Source: Planctomycetes bacterium syqfu
GTDB taxonomy: Bacteria > Planctomycetota > Phycisphaerae > Phycisphaerales > Phycisphaeraceae
Assembly (NCBI GenBank): GCA_020974905.1
Contig: CP087563.1
Location: 806,001-870,000 of the forward strand
DNA length: 64,000 nucleotides
Direction: 5' to 3'
Below the pieces are notes generated by a model. It saw nothing but the letters and a program-made list of their open reading frames with translations. It was not told the origin of the DNA and did no database searches. Position 1 is the stretch's first letter. Each line of letters begins with the position of its first letter. A program made the position numbers and the translations under genes. Of this stretch, positions 63,068-64,000 are shown one piece after another.

Positions 63068-64000
63068 GTGTCCAGAACAATTGAAATTGATCCAGTGACG
63101 CGCATCGAGGGCCACGCCCGGATCACCATCAAACTTGATGATGGTGGCAATGTCGATGACGCGTTATTCCACGTCACCCAGTTCCGCGGGTTTGAAAAGT
63201 TTTGCGAAGGCCGCCCGTTCCCGGAAATGCCTTCGCTGACCGCTCGTACCTGCGGCATTTGTCCTGTCAGTCACCTGATGGCGTCGAGCAAAGCCTGCGA
63301 CAAAATCATGGCTGTGGACATCCCCCCTGTTGCCAAGAAGCTCCGCCGGATCATGAACTTTGCGCAGTTGACACAGTCACATGCGTTAAGCTTCTTCCAT
63401 CTGTCGAGCCCGGACATGCTGCTGGGTTGGGATTGTGATCCTGCCAAGCGCAACGTCTTTGGCGTGATCGTTGAATTTCCCGATCTTGCCAAGATGGGGA
63501 TTCGCCTGCGTCAGATTGGTCAAAGCATCATTGCCATCCTGGGGAACAAGCGTGTTCACCCTGCATGGATGGTGCCCGGCGGTGTCAATGCACCTTTGAC
63601 CGAAGAAAAACGCAGCCAGATTCTGCCCATGGCTGAAGAAGCTTTGGAGTTGGCGCTTAAGACCTTTGAATGGTACAAAGGCCAGACGAGCAACTTTGCA
63701 GAGGAAATTGAGCACTTTGCCAACTTCCCATCCATGTACATGGGCCTGGTCACCGAAGATGGTGAACTTGAACATTATGATGGTTTTCTGCGGGTGATCG
63801 ATCATGCGGGCAAAATTCTGCATGACAAAGTGCCGACCGACAACTACAAGGACATCGTCGGTGAAGCGGTTGAGGACTTCAGCTACATGAAGTTCCCCTA
63901 CTACAAACCCATGGGCTATCCCCAGGGCATGTATCGTGTGGGGCCGCTGGCTCGTTTAAATGTCTGTGACAAGTGCGGCACACCCAAGGCAGATGCTGCG
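63068..64000 (+). CDS. hoxH: NiFe hydrogenase large subunit HoxH (3' end cut off)
   Basis: 311 codons visible from GTG 63068, set by GGAG 7 nt upstream. N-terminus [15 protein letters not shown] is the classic large-subunit start; the L1 motif [10 protein letters not shown] (Cys62 and Cys65) supplies two of the four NiFe ligands. [20 protein letters not shown] and [16 protein letters not shown] match group 3d enzymes; [10 protein letters not shown] is seen near the edge. The C-terminal L2 motif and cleaved tail lie outside the window. With HoxE/F/U/Y it forms the NAD-linked bidirectional hydrogenase. Confidence 0.95.
   Translation, partial: MSRTIEIDPVTRIEGHARITIKLDDGGNVDDALFHVTQFRGFEKFCEGRPFPEMPSLTARTCGICPVSHLMASSKACDKIMAVDIPPVAKKLRRIMNFAQLTQSHALSFFHLSSPDMLLGWDCDPAKRNVFGVIVEFPDLAKMGIRLRQIGQSIIAILGNKRVHPAWMVPGGVNAPLTEEKRSQILPMAEEALELALKTFEWYKGQTSNFAEEIEHFANFPSMYMGLVTEDGELEHYDGFLRVIDHAGKILHDKVPTDNYKDIVGEAVEDFSYMKFPYYKPMGYPQGMYRVGPLARLNVCDKCGTPKADAA

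Noticed and set aside
1-64000. CRISPR arrays, integrases, transposases, prophage or toxin-antitoxin genes
   Set aside because: None was recognised; no regularly spaced repeats and no such protein families.

Overview
The window looks like a chromosome segment from a planctomycete, most likely a member of the Phycisphaerae. The markers are an LEPR-XLL-type N-terminal sorting motif on a dockerin-bearing secreted metalloprotease, two 'prepilin-like' secreted proteins with the [12 protein letters not shown] leader typical of Planctomycetes, large multidomain envelope proteins, and intermediate GC content. Placement is inferred from these features only. Nothing in the window is a transposase, prophage, CRISPR array, rRNA or recognisable tRNA.

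Layout. 1-3316: a membrane diguanylate cyclase cut by the window edge, then a TetR-type regulator overlapping ispE. 3483-16642, minus strand: O-antigen-ligase/TPR protein, two envelope proteins of unknown role, holA, mgtE, a DUF255 thioredoxin-like protein with a DsbD-like tail, and an ABC ATPase with a large membrane partner. 16670-22319: a small membrane protein, a free-standing C-terminal module of B12-dependent ribonucleotide reductase, a metallophosphoesterase, an HI0933-type flavoprotein and the dockerin metalloprotease. 22404-27588: aminotransferase, serS, folC, an ankyrin protein and a small membrane protein. 27713-33504: ADP-forming acetyl-CoA synthetase coupled to a CoA-transferase/GNAT fusion, an orphan nuoC, and a lipoprotein acetolactate decarboxylase. 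33618-38149: a ThuA gene interrupted by a 57-bp tandem duplication, a dehydrogenase, a divergent AraC regulator and a PPK2 kinase.

38239-49839 is the most distinctive block: a mirrored pair of xylan-utilisation modules. Two divergently transcribed LacI-family regulators are each followed by a GH10 xylanase gene and a prepilin-like gene. The 306-bp centre holds a perfect 29-bp palindrome (operator candidate) and a second 17-bp palindrome. A beta-propeller protein closes the block on the right. Next come a chemoreceptor with a FliA (sigma-28)-type promoter and rpmA.

53984-64000 (cut) is one tightly overlapping operon: hypF-hypC-hypD-hypE, a CbiM/NikM-type nickel permease with a PDGLE tail, then hoxE-F-U-Y-H, i.e. 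maturation, metal supply and structure of a group 3d bidirectional NAD-linked [NiFe] hydrogenase. hypA and hypB are absent from the visible part.

Taken together (inference): a carbohydrate degrader that hydrolyses xylan outside the cytoplasm, ferments sugars with ATP-yielding acetate formation and acetoin production, and disposes of or recovers electrons through NAD-coupled H2 turnover.
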